Shown: piece after piece, positions 7,921 to 17,065 of the stretch
Layout of the letters: every line of letters starts with the position of its first letter
How positions within the stretch are numbered: position 1 is the stretch's first letter
NCBI RefSeq assembly: GCF_010993705.1
Contig: NZ_WOFO01000002.1
Span: 558,001 to 622,000 of the forward strand
Direction of reading: 5' to 3'
Length of the DNA stretch: 64,000 nt
Origin: Cyclobacterium sp. SYSU L10401
GTDB taxonomy: Bacteria; Bacteroidota; Bacteroidia; Cytophagales; Cyclobacteriaceae
Made by a program: the position numbers and the translations under genes
The notes under the pieces: generated by a model
What the model was told of the DNA's origin: nothing
What the model saw: only the letters and a program-made list of their open reading frames with translations
The model's database searches: none

Positions 7921-10900
7921 TTAAAGGGAAACTTTAAGGCCTAATGTGTAACTGGTGATCTGAGGATAGGCCTGAAACCAATTGGTATTGGCTCTTTCAG
8001 GATCTGAACCCGGCCAATCAGTGATGGTAAACAAATTGTCTCCTGACATGTAAACCCGGGTAAATTTCAAACCTAATTTTTCATTTAAACGGTCTGGCAA
8101 ATTGTAACCGATGGCCAGGTTCTTCAACCTTAAATAAGAAGCATCTAATAACCAGTAAGAATTACGCGTACCTGTCACAGGAGCATAACCGGAAATATAC
8201 ATGGCTGGATGTGCATTGGTGGAGCCCTCACCCGTCCACATGTTTTCGATAAAATCCAAAGGAGGGGGTGAACCCTGTATATAAGGCACCAATCCCCAGG
8301 ATAATCCCTGGGTACTCTGCTTGTAGCCTTCCAAACCCTGGAAAAATGCATTTAAATCAAAATTTCTCCAGGAAAGATTGATGGTACTTCCGTAATGAAA
8401 CCTGGGGTAAGCACCGTCCATGACCACCCGGTCATCCGCATTGATTACTCCATCTCCATTTTGGTCCACAAATTTCAAATCACCTGGCTTGGGATTGAAT
8501 TGGTGCTGGGGGCTGTTGGCAATTTCTTCTTCATTCTGAAAAATACCATCCCACTCCACCATGAAATGAGAATTAAAGGGCAGTCCTTCCTGAATGGTAA
8601 AATTGCCATAAACCGGAGAAAGTATCCGCAGTACCTCATTTCTGAAAGTGGAGAAATTGACACTGATATTATAGCCAAAATCACCAAACTGTCTGACGGA
8701 TCCCAATTCCAGCTCCATGCCGGTATTTCTCATTTTACCGTAATTAACCGTGGGAGGAGAAAGACCCACACTGGCCGGAATGGGTACATTGTACAGAATA
8801 TCGTCCGTAACCTTATCAAACCAATCAAAGGTAAAATTGATCAGTCCCTCCTTCACCGAAAGATCAAACCCAATATCAGTCATAGTGGTGGTTTCCCATC
8901 TCAGATTAGGATCTACCAGCCGGTTGACATAAGCCCCCGGATGGGCAGTATTGAAGGGATAAGAAGTAGTGGTCAAAACTTCCTGGTAGGGATATAATCC
9001 CACATTCTGATTACCCAATTGTCCCCAGGATCCCCTGATTTTAAACTCATCTATCCATTGGTTTTGTTGCAGAAATGGTTCCTGAGAAATTCTCCAGCCG
9101 GCAGATACGGAAGGGAATACTCCCCAGCGGTTATCCGGTGAAATCCTGGAAGTACCATCATAGCGTACATTGGCTTCCAGTAGGTATTTCTCATTGTAAT
9201 CATACATGGCACGGCCAAAAAATGACATGATGGCCCATTCCTCTGTAAAACCACCTGTAGTTTGGTCCAGCGGAGCACCTCCATCCAGTTCTTTGAGTTC
9301 ATTGGTTGGAAAATGAACCCTTGACCCTCTCAACTGCCTATTTAAACTATACTCCTGGTTGTACCCTGCCAGGATATTGACATTATGGGTATCATTAAAC
9401 AAGCGCCTGTAATTCAATGTGGAATAAAAAGTGGTCCACATGCCGGTATTCCAGGTTTCCCTGACTCCCAATTGCCAGGTAGAGTTATTGTGGGCATAGG
9501 AGCCATCCTTGAAAAAATAATTATCCACCGGCGTTTCATGGTTTTTCAGCGCCCGGTTGTCGTAAGATACAGCTCCTTTGGTATACCAGGTCAGGTGCTC
9601 GGTAGGTTTGATCTCCACATAGAATTGGGGCAAAACGTTGTAATTGATATCGGTTTGGATGCCACTGGCATCCTGAGCATCCGGATTTCTTACCGTCCAT
9701 TCTCCAATATTGGAGCTGTATCTTGCCACGTGACCGGTAGATCCATCGGGCAGGGTCATGGTAGGTGTATAATTGGGACCCGCCCCATAGATGGCCAGGA
9801 TCTGGTAATCAACGTTTCCATTATCCCAATTGCTGCGTTGGATATCTTTGTTCACCAGCTGTATGTCTCCGCCCACCGTTAACCAATCGTTAATTTTGGA
9901 ATCCACGGTCAACCGTGCATTGTATTTTTTGAACTCATAGAGACTGGTCAAACCTGGCTGGTCAAAATAACCTAAGGATAACCCAACGGTGGTTTTTTCA
10001 GTACCACCACTGACCCGTACTGATTGCATATTGGCCACGGCAGTATTGAAAGAATGATCTATCCAATCAAAATTGGGATAATTGATGGGATCGTTTGGAT
10101 TGTTTCTGAAAGCATCGATCTCCTCCTGACTGAAATAGGGTGCCTGACCTCCGGCCCTTTGTCTTCCCTGGTTCCAATACATCATGTAATCGGCAGAATT
10201 GCTCAGCAACCTGGGCAACCTGGTCGGCTGATGCACCTGCACATTACTGTGGATATCGATGCTGAGCGCACCTTCAGTACCTCTTTTGGTTGTAATCAGA
10301 ATGACACCATTGGCAGCTCTGGCGCCATATATGGCACTTGATGCAGCATCTTTCAGCACAGAGACCGATTCTACATCATTGGGATCTAAATTCGTCATGT
10401 CGCCGGCGATACCATTGATGAGGACCAAAGGCTCACTACCGGCAGAACTGAATGTACCTAAACCTCTAATTCTTAGGGAATTATTTTCGCTTCCTGGTTT
10501 TCCGGAATGGGAAGAAACCTGCAAACCGGCTACTTTTCCCTGCAGGAGCCCGGCCACATTGGTCAATGGTCGCTTGATGATTTCATCTGCACCCACCGTA
10601 GCTACTGATCCGGTCATGTTGGCTTTCTTCTGGGTACCATAGCCGACCACTACCACTTCGTCCAGGGAGGCCAGGTCTTCTGCCAATACCACATTAATGG
10701 TACTCTGGTTGCCTACCTGTATGGTTTGCGAAGTAAAACCAATGAAGGAAAATACCAACTCAGCATTGTCCGGGACCGTTATGGAATACCTACCATCCAG
10801 ATTGGTAACAGTACCCCTATTGGTACCCAGGACTGTAACGGTTACCCCCGGCAAGGGCACCTCGTTGGCGTCAGTAACGGTGCCTGAAACCGCAATATCC

Positions 10901-11034
10901 ATGCTTGGATCAAATTTTGCCGAAGAGATTGTCTCATGAGCCCATGTGCCCCCAATAAAAACCAATTGAAGCAGCAGCAGTAAGGACAGCATTTTCAAAA
11001 GCGGATCTAACCGCCTGAATACAAATACATGCAT
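7921..11034 (-). CDS. SusC/RagA-family TonB-linked outer-membrane transporter
   Basis: 1037 residues. After a signal region (MLSLLLLLQLVFIGGTWA at 15-32) comes a carboxypeptidase-regulatory-like domain (VSGTVTDANEVPLPGVTVTV), then the TonB-box-like EVVVVGYGTQKK and plug domain (VLINGIAGD, VSVLKDAASSAIYG, ANGVILITTKRG). The beta-barrel follows, ending YTLGLKVSL. This is the standard SusC layout without an N-terminal STN domain, so it is not of the type that signals directly to an anti-sigma factor. It imports glycans (or peptides in some cases) together with the SusD partner 17 bases downstream. Regulation is not obvious: no sensor gene is adjacent. Confidence 0.95.
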   Translation of the reverse strand: MHVFVFRRLDPLLKMLSLLLLLQLVFIGGTWAHETISSAKFDPSMDIAVSGTVTDANEVPLPGVTVTVLGTNRGTVTNLDGRYSITVPDNAELVFSFIGFTSQTIQVGNQSTINVVLAEDLASLDEVVVVGYGTQKKANMTGSVATVGADEIIKRPLTNVAGLLQGKVAGLQVSSHSGKPGSENNSLRIRGLGTFSSAGSEPLVLINGIAGDMTNLDPNDVESVSVLKDAASSAIYGARAANGVILITTKRGTEGALSIDIHSNVQVHQPTRLPRLLSNSADYMMYWNQGRQRAGGQAPYFSQEEIDAFRNNPNDPINYPNFDWIDHSFNTAVANMQSVRVSGGTEKTTVGLSLGYFDQPGLTSLYEFKKYNARLTVDSKINDWLTVGGDIQLVNKDIQRSNWDNGNVDYQILAIYGAGPNYTPTMTLPDGSTGHVARYSSNIGEWTVRNPDAQDASGIQTDINYNVLPQFYVEIKPTEHLTWYTKGAVSYDNRALKNHETPVDNYFFKDGSYAHNNSTWQLGVRETWNTGMWTTFYSTLNYRRLFNDTHNVNILAGYNQEYSLNRQLRGSRVHFPTNELKELDGGAPLDQTTGGFTEEWAIMSFFGRAMYDYNEKYLLEANVRYDGTSRISPDNRWGVFPSVSAGWRISQEPFLQQNQWIDEFKIRGSWGQLGNQNVGLYPYQEVLTTTSYPFNTAHPGAYVNRLVDPNLRWETTTMTDIGFDLSVKEGLINFTFDWFDKVTDDILYNVPIPASVGLSPPTVNYGKMRNTGMELELGSVRQFGDFGYNISVNFSTFRNEVLRILSPVYGNFTIQEGLPFNSHFMVEWDGIFQNEEEIANSPQHQFNPKPGDLKFVDQNGDGVINADDRVVMDGAYPRFHYGSTINLSWRNFDLNAFFQGLEGYKQSTQGLSWGLVPYIQGSPPPLDFIENMWTGEGSTNAHPAMYISGYAPVTGTRNSYWLLDASYLRLKNLAIGYNLPDRLNEKLGLKFTRVYMSGDNLFTITDWPGSDPERANTNWFQAYPQITSYTLGLKVSL

Positions 11035-11672
11035 AATTTTTGTGGGTTTAAGTTGATGTTAATTTTTGAAATACTAACTAATGCTCCACAAAGCTGAAGA
11101 ATACTAAAAAGACCCAAAGAAACTAGCAGCAGATCTTTCCATCGAAAGTCCTCATCATTTGCCTGGAACATTATAAGTGGCAGTGGGAAAAATGAAGCTG
11201 TTGGTCCTTAATAAATCCCACCTGAATAGGTTTGATCAGAATTTACTTTATTCTGGTCTATTAATGTAAATAAAATTTAACAAATATTATAACCATTAAT
11301 ATAACCTTTTATAATGAACTTAAACTATAAAACAGAATTAAATATTTTATTTGTTATGTATTATAAAACAACCTACTTAAATGGTAATATTATTTTGTTA
11401 TTTTAAATATAAAATACTAAAAATAATACTTTATCCATTTAAAAAAATATTTTTATTACCTATTAAAGGGCTATCCTGTATATTAATTTTAAAACATCAG
11501 GTCTTTCCGAACATGGATTTCTGTTGTCCTATTATTGTCAATTGATCAGTTTTAAATCTACCGATAGCAGATCACCCAACTTTACCCTTACCAAAAAAAT
11601 AGCTTTCCAATCCATAATAATACTTTTTAATGTTTATATTATTAACCAATTAATGTTAATTAAATAAACAAA
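11035..11672. other. Long AT-rich divergent intergenic region
   Basis: About 640 bases between divergently transcribed susC and dnaE2-type genes. The middle (about 11270-11470) is almost entirely A and T. I see no ORF worth calling and no clear TAnnTTTG element. It must contain the promoters of both neighbours. Extreme AT content next to a GC-rich gene suggests a junction of different origin. Confidence 0.5.
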
Positions 11673-14633
11673 ATGTACCTCAACTGCCACAGTCACTACA
11701 GTTTTAAGTACGGTACGCTTTCGGTGGAAGCCCTGGTGGCGGAAGCCAAAAAGCACAAACTCGATGCCCTGGCCTTAACCGACATCAACAGTACTTCCGG
11801 GGTCTTCCCCTTTATTCGGGAAGCCCAGAAAAATGGCATCCACCCCGTGATCGGCATTGACTTCCGCAATGGCATCAATCAGCAGTACATCGGCCTGGCA
11901 CAAAACCAGGATGGCTTCTATGCGCTGAACCTCCACCTCTCCCATCACCTGGTGCACCAGCAGCCTTTCCCCGATCGGGCTCCGGCCATGGACCATGTCT
12001 TCTTCATTTACCCCTTTTCCGAAAACCAGTTTCCCCTTCGGGAAAACGAGTACATCGGCCTACACCCCTCCCAACTGAAGAAACTGCCCTACAGCCCCTG
12101 GGCCAGGCATAAAGACCGGCTGGTCCTGTTGCAGCCGGTAAGTTTTGCCGGTAAAACCGGGTTCAACGCCCACCGCCTGCTCCGCTGTATGGATCGCAAC
12201 ACCCTGCTGAGCAAATTACCTGTATCGGAGCAGGGAGATCCATCCGATCGTTTTTACAGTTATGCAGATATGGTGGACCGCAGCGCAGGGCACAGCTACC
12301 TGATCTACAATGCACAGAAATTGCTCGAACAGTGCCAGTTTTCCTTCTACTTTCAGGCCGTTAAAAACAGGCGGGACATTCTGGGATCCGACTGGGAGGA
12401 CTTCGACTACCTGCGGCAGGAAACCTTTAAAGGTGCCCTGTTGCGCTATGGGAGCCTGGATGAAACCAAAGAAAAACGTATCCTCAAGGAACTGGAGATG
12501 ATCCAGCAAAAGGGATTTGTCTCCTATTTCCTCATCAATTATGACATCGTTAACTTTGCCCGGCACAAGAACTTCTTCTATGTGGGACGGGGCAGCGGGG
12601 CCAACAGCATCGTGGCCTACAGCCTTTGCATCACCGATGTGGACCCCATCGAGCTGGACCTGTACTTTGAGCGCTTTATCAACCTGTACCGGGAAAATCC
12701 CCCCGACTTCGACCTGGACTTCTCCTGGAAAGACCGGGACGAAATCACCGATTATATTTTCAAAAAATACAACCGTCCCGAAAGCAAACATGTCTGCCTG
12801 CTGGCCACCTTCAATACCTTCCAGTACAACTCTGTGCTACGGGAGTTGGGCAAGGTCTTTGGCCTGCCCAAGTCTGAAATAGAGTCCCTGATCTACCATG
12901 GTGACAAGCTGGAAAGCAGCAACTATCGGCCAGACCAGTACGGCAAGCTGATCTACGGCTACAGCCAGGTGATCCGGGACATGCCCTCCCACCTAAGCAT
13001 CCATGCGGGAGGGGTGTTGATCTCCCACAAACCCATTCATTACTATACCGCCACTGAGTTGCCGCCTAAAGGCTTCGCCATTTCCCAATTCGACATGCAT
13101 GTGGCGGAGGACATAGGCCTGCACAAGTTTGATATCCTCAGCCAAAGGGGCCTGGGACATATCAAAAGCACCCTGGAAATCATCCAACAAAATCAGGGCA
13201 AGGAAGTGAACATCCGCCAGGTGGACGCCTTCAAGAAAGATTCCAAAATCAAGCGGCACCTGCGGGAGGGACGTACCATTGGTGCCTTCTACGTAGAATC
13301 TCCGGCCATGCGCATGCTTCTGGCAAAACTGAAAGCGGAGGAGTACCTGGAACTGGTAGCTGCCAGTTCCATTATCCGGCCGGGTGTGGCCCGCTCCGGC
13401 ATGATGCGGGAGTACATCCTGCGGCATGTAGATCCATCCAGAAGGGAAATGGCCCACCCGGTACTCCGGGACATCATGCCCGAAACGTATGGCATCATGG
13501 TGTACCAGGAAGACGTGATCAAGGTAGCCCATTACTTTGCCAGCCTTTCCCTGAGCGAGGCCGACGTACTGCGAAGGGGCATGAGCGGCAAGTCCCGCTC
13601 CAAAGACGAATTCCAGCGGGTAAAGGACAGCTTTTTTGCCAACTGCAGAAAAAAAGGACATGAGCCAAATGTGACAGGAGAGGTCTGGCATCAGATTGAA
13701 AGCTTTGCCGGTTACTCCTTTGCCAAGGGCCATTCCGCTTCCTTTGCCGTGGAGAGCTACCAAAGTCTTTATTTAAAGGCCCATTACCCCCTGGAATTTA
13801 TGGTGGGGGTCATCAATAATTTCGGAGGATTTTATCCTACCGAGTTTTACATTCACGAACTCCGGATGAATGGCGCCGATGTACAAGCTCCGCACATCAA
13901 TGAAAGCGAAAACCTGACCTGCATCCGGGGCAAAACCGTCTACCTGGGCTTTGTCCACATGAAGTTCCTGCAAAAAGAAAGCGTGGACAAAATCCTGCAG
14001 GAAAGGCAACAGGGAGGGATGTATACCAGCCTGGTGGACTTTGTCTCCCGCGTAGACATCAGCCTGGAGCAATTGCTCATCCTGGTACGGATAGGCTGCT
14101 TTCGCTTCACCGGCAAGAGCAAGCAGGAGACACTCTGGGAGGCGCATTTTATCCTGCACCGCAAAAAAAAACCGGCCGGAGGAAGTCAGCGGCTGTTTGC
14201 ACAGGCGGGCTTCCGGGAGCTGCAGCCTCCTGTTCTGGAAGCGGCGGATGTGAGGCAGGAGATCATTGACCAGATCGAAATCCTGGAATTTCCGATGGAA
14301 TCCCCTTTTCTATTGGTAAAGGAACAGCAGGTCCGTGGCATTGCAGCCAGGGAAATGGCGCAGTTTCTGGGCAGACGGGTGCAGCTGGTCGGTTACCTGG
14401 TGACGGTCAAGTACACCCGGACGGTGAAGGGGGAGGTGATGAACTTCGGTACCTTTATCGACCGGGAAGGGCACTGGATCGATACGGTGCATTTCCCTCC
14501 GGTGGTGAAAAAAACACCCTTCAAGGGCCGCGGCATCTACCTGATCAAGGGAAAAGTCACGGAGGAATTCGGCTTCTATAGTGTGGAAGTCAGCAGCTGC
14601 GAGCGAATGGCGTATTGGAATGCCGATGATTGA
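11673..14633 (+). CDS. dnaE2: Error-prone-type DNA polymerase III alpha subunit (DnaE2-like)
   Basis: 986 residues, shorter than a replicative DnaE. The PHP domain opens with NCHSHYSFKYGTLS and has LTDINSTSG and HPVIGIDF. The C-family polymerase core follows with FFYVGRGSGANS and the catalytic aspartate motif PDFDLDFSW at 344-352 (D345, D347, D349 include the metal-binding pair), then IHAGGVLISH, VYQEDVIKVAH and YSFAKGHSASFA. A helix-hairpin-helix and OB-fold region close the protein. This length and motif set fits the DnaE2 translesion polymerases, usually encoded with imuA and imuB in damage-inducible cassettes. Neither partner is in this window. The gene is clearly richer in G and C than its flanks. 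The call as DnaE2 rather than DnaE1 is by length and type. Confidence 0.85.
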   Translation: MYLNCHSHYSFKYGTLSVEALVAEAKKHKLDALALTDINSTSGVFPFIREAQKNGIHPVIGIDFRNGINQQYIGLAQNQDGFYALNLHLSHHLVHQQPFPDRAPAMDHVFFIYPFSENQFPLRENEYIGLHPSQLKKLPYSPWARHKDRLVLLQPVSFAGKTGFNAHRLLRCMDRNTLLSKLPVSEQGDPSDRFYSYADMVDRSAGHSYLIYNAQKLLEQCQFSFYFQAVKNRRDILGSDWEDFDYLRQETFKGALLRYGSLDETKEKRILKELEMIQQKGFVSYFLINYDIVNFARHKNFFYVGRGSGANSIVAYSLCITDVDPIELDLYFERFINLYRENPPDFDLDFSWKDRDEITDYIFKKYNRPESKHVCLLATFNTFQYNSVLRELGKVFGLPKSEIESLIYHGDKLESSNYRPDQYGKLIYGYSQVIRDMPSHLSIHAGGVLISHKPIHYYTATELPPKGFAISQFDMHVAEDIGLHKFDILSQRGLGHIKSTLEIIQQNQGKEVNIRQVDAFKKDSKIKRHLREGRTIGAFYVESPAMRMLLAKLKAEEYLELVAASSIIRPGVARSGMMREYILRHVDPSRREMAHPVLRDIMPETYGIMVYQEDVIKVAHYFASLSLSEADVLRRGMSGKSRSKDEFQRVKDSFFANCRKKGHEPNVTGEVWHQIESFAGYSFAKGHSASFAVESYQSLYLKAHYPLEFMVGVINNFGGFYPTEFYIHELRMNGADVQAPHINESENLTCIRGKTVYLGFVHMKFLQKESVDKILQERQQGGMYTSLVDFVSRVDISLEQLLILVRIGCFRFTGKSKQETLWEAHFILHRKKKPAGGSQRLFAQAGFRELQPPVLEAADVRQEIIDQIEILEFPMESPFLLVKEQQVRGIAAREMAQFLGRRVQLVGYLVTVKYTRTVKGEVMNFGTFIDREGHWIDTVHFPPVVKKTPFKGRGIYLIKGKVTEEFGFYSVEVSSCERMAYWNADD

Positions 14634-15233
14634 CCAAGAGCAAGGCAGGTCTAATGCCCGGGGTTTCAAGCCTGGGAAAAAAATGCAGATCCGCCGTTTT
14701 GGCAGAAGAAACGTCCATACCATCCCCGGCCTCTCGCCAAAACCCATAGCTGGTCAATTTGGACGCGCTGGCTTTTAATGAACTTACTGCAAAAAACATT
14801 TTGAATTAACATTCCTTTCTCCATTTCACTTATGGAAAAAGACCCGATTAAACTAACTGCCTCTACAATATCGGAATTTTTTTCAACAATGATATAAGGT
14901 AAATCATCCAAGGTAAAATTCAAAAAATCTGGATTTTTATGATAAATTTTATCGATTTCAATTTTGGTTTGTTTACTATTTGAAGCTGAAAATAAGTATT
15001 ATAACAGGTTTTTTCAAGATTAAATAGTGAATAATTTTGTTCCGGCAAAATAACTCTTCAAGTCCGCTTCGTTAACCCTGCTCCTGCATCCACTACCAAA
15101 CCAATGTTGCCTTACCTTCCCCCGGAATTTTATATCCGCCCCTCTTCGGCTGACCTGCCTATCCCCTGTCTTTGTTCCATGATATCAATTCCACAAAAAG
15201 TCCTTACTTTTATGGGAAAAATTTGAGTTTGAT
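14634..15233. other. Intergenic region with a possible decayed ORF
   Basis: 600 bases between dnaE2 and the serine hydrolase. The first 130 keep the GC-rich character of dnaE2; the rest is AT-rich. The only long open frame is on the minus strand (14666-14998) and has no ATG at its start. The stretch just before 15234 should carry the promoter of the serine hydrolase. Confidence 0.4.
14666..14998 (-). pseudogene. Open frame without ATG start, possible gene remnant
   Basis: 111 codons are open between stops. The upstream two thirds read like protein (KIYHKNPDFLNFTLDD, LPYIIVEKNSDIVEAVSLI, then GSFSISEMEKGM), while the last third enters the GC-rich flank of dnaE2 and reads like noise. There is no ATG at the beginning; only a TTG at 14923 could start it. 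I do not recognise the family. It may be the tail of a lost gene fused by chance to flanking sequence, or chance alone. Confidence 0.15.
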
Positions 15234-16313
15234 ATGAAATATTATCTATTCTTGTTCATTTTTTCTGCCATTGCTTTCTGTAGTTGCCAAGAGGCACCAT
15301 CACCGACACCTATTCCCGCTATTGACCTTTACTTTCCTCCCCTCAATTCGGAGCATTGGGAAACCACTTCTTTAAACCTGGAGGAAGAAAAGGTTCAAAA
15401 TCTGGAGAAGCTGCTGGCCGAAAACGGTACACGAGCCTTTATTCTATTGAAAGAGGGAAAAATTGCCCTGGAGTTTTATGCCGGAACCCGGCTGGCATCC
15501 AACTTACCGTTTCAGCAAAGCGCTTTTTGGTACTGGGCTTCGGCGGGAAAAACACTTACCGCAACATTGGTGGGCATCGCTCAGGAGGAAGGGCACCTTT
15601 CCCTGGACCAGCCCACCTCGGAAATCCTGGGACCCGGATGGAGCAGCCTGACACCGGAACAAGAAAACCGGATCCAAATACGGCACCACCTGAGCATGAC
15701 TACCGGGCTGGATGAAGGGGTAAGTAACCCCGATGATTATTCTGCCCAAAACCTGCACTACCTGGCTGATCCCGGACAGCGCTGGGCCTATCACAATGCG
15801 CCTTATACTATTTTAGACAAGGTCCTTAAAGGAGCTACCGGATCGGATATAGCCACCTACTTTCAACAAAAGATAGGATCAAAAATAGCCATGACCGGGT
15901 TTTGGCAGGAAATAGGCCATAACCGCGTCTTTTTCAGCGATGCCCGCTCCATGGCCCGTTTTGGCCTGATGATACTGGCCAAAGGAAAATGGGAAAACAA
16001 AGAAATCATCGGCGACCAGCACTACCTTCAGGCCATGGTGACTCCCTCTCAAGCTTTGAACGAAAGCTACGGCTACCTTTGGTGGCTGAATGGCCAGGAA
16101 AGCTATATGCTTCCCGGGATTCAAAATCCCCTTCCGGGAAGTTTTATTCCCAATGGCCCCTCGGATATGGTTTGTGGCATGGGTAGAGATGGGCAATTCC
16201 TGTGTGTGGTTCCTTCTGAAAAGCTGGTATTGGTGCGGCTAGGCGAAAATCCGGATCAAAGCCTGATCCCTTTCCGGTTTTTAGACGCCATATGGGAAGT
16301 ACTCAGTGATTAG
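15234..16313 (+). CDS. Serine hydrolase of the beta-lactamase/DD-peptidase superfamily, lipoprotein
   Basis: 359 residues with a lipoprotein signal (FSAIAFCSCQE, Cys16 or Cys18). The penicillin-binding fold is marked by SAGK at 103-106 in WYWASAGKTLTA (nucleophile S103, base K106) and by the second-motif YHN in WAYHNAPYTIL. The C-terminal HxG/KTG equivalent is less clear. This is the class C beta-lactamase-like family, whose members are mostly esterases or peptidases rather than drug-resistance enzymes. As a lipoprotein it acts in the periplasm or at the cell surface. It stands alone with large gaps on both sides, so context gives no substrate. Confidence 0.85.
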   Translation: MKYYLFLFIFSAIAFCSCQEAPSPTPIPAIDLYFPPLNSEHWETTSLNLEEEKVQNLEKLLAENGTRAFILLKEGKIALEFYAGTRLASNLPFQQSAFWYWASAGKTLTATLVGIAQEEGHLSLDQPTSEILGPGWSSLTPEQENRIQIRHHLSMTTGLDEGVSNPDDYSAQNLHYLADPGQRWAYHNAPYTILDKVLKGATGSDIATYFQQKIGSKIAMTGFWQEIGHNRVFFSDARSMARFGLMILAKGKWENKEIIGDQHYLQAMVTPSQALNESYGYLWWLNGQESYMLPGIQNPLPGSFIPNGPSDMVCGMGRDGQFLCVVPSEKLVLVRLGENPDQSLIPFRFLDAIWEVLSD

Positions 16314-16402
16314 GTAAATGCTTGAGGACATTCTAAAACGAGCCGAGTTACGTAAAGACAATTATAAACATATGAAACAGCTTAGTTCTGAGAAATGCAT
16401 TT

Positions 16403-16540
16403 TTAGATTGAAGGGTTGCTATTTATTCCTTTTCGGTTTTTTGGAAGGGTGCTGATAGGTACTAAAATAAGTTTTAACACCCGGTGATCTGCATGTTGCA
16501 GGTATTGGTTTATTTCTTCCCGTATCTTACCTGTGTCCAT
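16403..16540 (-). pseudogene. Truncated antitoxin-like small ORF
   Basis: A 45-codon ORF from ATG at 16540 to TAA at 16403-16405. The first 20 or so residues (MDTGKIREEINQYLQHADHR, then VLKLI) look like the start of the small antitoxin-type proteins common in Bacteroidota, in which an I-R/K-x-x-I-x-x-Y-I pattern is followed by an ADERFLKLV-like stretch. After VLKLI the sequence loses that character (LVPISTLPKNRKG) and stops, and no toxin gene follows before the serine hydrolase end at 16313. I read it as a broken antitoxin. It is too short for firm assignment. Confidence 0.4.
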
Positions 16541-17065
16541 TGGTATTTTCTTTTTGCTCTATAAAGTTAGCGAATTCCTATTAGAATTTGATTTCTTCCG
16601 GCTATTGGTATTTCAATTTTAGGTTTATTTTATTCCCCTCTAGGTGTAGGCAACTACACCCTTCTATCAATACCAATTTGTAATTGGAAATTGGACGGAA
16701 TCACCAACAATCTACCGCTTTCAAACCTACCAATCCAGCATCATTCTTTGCACTTGAACACCTACTAGCTTCCGATTTCTCTACGATTCCTGCCCTTACC
16801 CGATTCTCATGAATGTAAAGCATGCTATTTTCGATCATTTCAGTTCGATAAATTTCAATGGCATGGTTTTCATGTGTACTTTTTCAAACCCAAGCCAGAC
16901 ACTGTTTAAAGTTTTGGACACTTGTTTACCAAGAAATTCTTTAGTGATCCATTGCAAATGGCATGTGATGGATTCCAACTTTAAAATAGGTTAAGAATAA
17001 TAGGGGCTGAAGGTTCTACACCCAGTCGGGGGCAGAAATCCCAATGTTTTAATGAAAAAAACAAG
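16541..17065. other. Gene-poor region with a GCAA-loop hairpin
   Basis: No convincing gene. A perfect 7-bp stem, GGTGTAG-GCAA-CTACACC, lies at 16643-16660, closed by a GNRA-type tetraloop and with no T-run behind it. A short plus-strand frame at 16809-16994 has no recognisable content. Together with the broken antitoxin next door this looks like decayed accessory DNA. Confidence 0.4.

Noticed and set aside
8395-8997. 200-codon plus-strand frame inside susC
   Set aside because: Antisense shadow of the SusC barrel, which is clear on the minus strand.
12216-12791. Long minus-strand frames inside dnaE2
   Set aside because: Antisense shadows of a GC-rich gene; the plus-strand protein is unambiguous.
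15234-16313. Beta-lactam resistance gene
   Set aside because: The S-x-x-K and Y-x-N motifs only place it in the broad serine hydrolase superfamily; nothing supports a drug-resistance role.
16809-16994. Plus-strand 61-codon frame
   Set aside because: No domain pattern or neighbour support; lies in decayed DNA.
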